14,377 nucleotides of DNA from positions 1-14,377 of the forward strand of contig JAIRWE010000077.1 of NCBI GenBank assembly GCA_031253365.1. The letters are read 5' to 3'. A model generated the notes under the pieces. That model was not told the DNA's origin and searched no databases. It saw only the letters and a program-made list of their open reading frames with translations. The translations under genes and the position numbers were made by a program. Shown piece after piece: positions 13,714-14,377 of the stretch (positions are counted from its first letter, which is position 1; each line of letters opens with the position of its first letter). Origin of the DNA: Oscillospiraceae bacterium (GTDB taxonomy: Bacteria > Bacillota > Clostridia > Oscillospirales > Ruminococcaceae).

Positions 13714-14377
13714 TCACACCGTATCAAAAAGTTCGTCCATGATTTTTTCCTCGCCTTTTTTCAAAAATACCCGCCGAAACCCCGCGAGCCGTCCGTTTTC
13801 ATAGCGCGTCACGACTGTCGCCCCGTCGTAATCACCGATGTTCTTCACGCGGGTTCGCCCGCCCGCGTTTTCAATCTCAAATTTTGTGTAAGACAAACCA
13901 TGCCCGAATTTATAAAGAGGCTCCCCTTTGAAATAACGGTAAGTGCGGTTCTCCATGCCGTAATCCTCGAACGCGGGCAAATCGTCGGCGCTTTTGTAGA
14001 AGGTAACGGGCAATCTCCCCGAAGGGCAAACATTCCCGAAAAGTATGTCCGCCAACGCCCTCCCGCCTTCCGCCCCCGGATAGAAGCACTGAACGACGGC
14101 GCCGCATTCCTCGTTTTGCCGCGTAAGATTTACGCAGCTCCCCGTCACGTTGACGAAAACAATGGGTTTGTTCGTTTTTTTAATTTCCTCGTATAACCGT
14201 TTTTGCACCGCCGGAAGCTCCAAGTCGATTTTATCACCGCTGTCGGTTCCGTTGTAAGCGTCGCTTTCTTCCCCTTCGTACAATGCGTTCAAGCCCATTA
14301 TCATAATAACCGCGGCGGAATTTTCGGCGGCAAGAACCGCCTCGCGCGCGGGGTGTTCCGACCATTCCCCCGCTATG
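13714..14377 (-). CDS. Glycoside hydrolase family 3 C-terminal region (partial)
   Basis: C-terminal part of a family 3 glycoside hydrolase (beta-glucosidase/beta-xylosidase type). The reading frame is open through the window edge, so the N-terminal catalytic barrel lies outside; an internal ATG at 14304 is not the real start. Visible are AAVIMIMGLNALYEGEESDAYNG, typical of the GH3 C-terminal alpha/beta domain (EGE-DR-like segment), IDLELPAVQKRLYEEI, KPIVFVNVTGSCVNL, FYPGAEGGRALADILFGNVCPSGRLPVTFY and LYKFGHGLSYTKFEI, the signature before the fibronectin-III-like domain. That last domain is short here (RVKNIGDYDGATVV, LAGFRRVFLKKGEEK). Substrate cannot be told from this part. Its stop lies 77 bases before the second methyltransferase module, and no terminator is visible between them, so read-through is possible. 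Confidence 0.93.
   Translation of the reverse strand, partial: IAGEWSEHPAREAVLAAENSAAVIMIMGLNALYEGEESDAYNGTDSGDKIDLELPAVQKRLYEEIKKTNKPIVFVNVTGSCVNLTRQNEECGAVVQCFYPGAEGGRALADILFGNVCPSGRLPVTFYKSADDLPAFEDYGMENRTYRYFKGEPLYKFGHGLSYTKFEIENAGGRTRVKNIGDYDGATVVTRYENGRLAGFRRVFLKKGEEKIMDELFDTV

Overview
The window looks like a chromosomal segment of a moderate-G+C Firmicute of class Clostridia. The basis is the gene order asp23-nusB-xseA-xseB-ispA-DUF212-dxs-tlyA, which is typical of that class, together with strong AGGAGG-type ribosome binding sites and sigma-A-like promoters. This order is established knowledge; no finer placement can be supported.

Layout from left to right. (1) 86-2080, minus: a two-gene Type II restriction-modification cassette closely resembling HaeIII (GGCC). 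It has its own promoter just beyond the tlyA stop codon, in a position where other clostridia usually carry further housekeeping genes such as nadK, argR and recN. (2) 2185-8314, minus: a tightly packed eight-gene housekeeping operon (asp23, nusB, xseA, xseB, ispA, a divergent-PAP2 membrane protein gene, dxs, tlyA). Neighbours overlap or lie within about 10 bases under the starts used here, and a candidate promoter and structured leader precede asp23. It joins isoprenoid precursor synthesis (Dxs, IspA) to exonuclease VII, transcription antitermination and rRNA methylation. (3) 8471-9705, minus: a cytidylate-kinase-like protein followed by a secreted, membrane-anchored acidic protein containing ten 18-bp repeats. 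(4) 9810-9943, plus: a consensus promoter and a tRNA-Lys(CUU) with an imperfect T stem. (5) 10010-13636: an accessory segment beside the tRNA. It holds a large plus-strand zinc-ribbon/pRiA4b-ORF3-domain protein and, converging on it, a second two-gene module: a beta-class DNA amino-methyltransferase with an unusual DPDY motif and an unrecognised partner that may be its restriction enzyme. A GC-rich hairpin terminator separates the two. (6) 13714-14377, minus: the C-terminal part of a glycoside hydrolase family 3 enzyme, cut by the window edge.

The most striking signal is not a gene. Reading the whole window I find only four GGCC sites and a single GATC site, where roughly 35-55 of each would be expected from base composition. 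The GGCC deficit fits the HaeIII-like system and covers the housekeeping operon as well as the accessory DNA. The GATC deficit has no recognised cause in the window; its one occurrence lies inside the second methyltransferase gene. Together with the two methyltransferase modules this suggests a chromosome long shaped by restriction.
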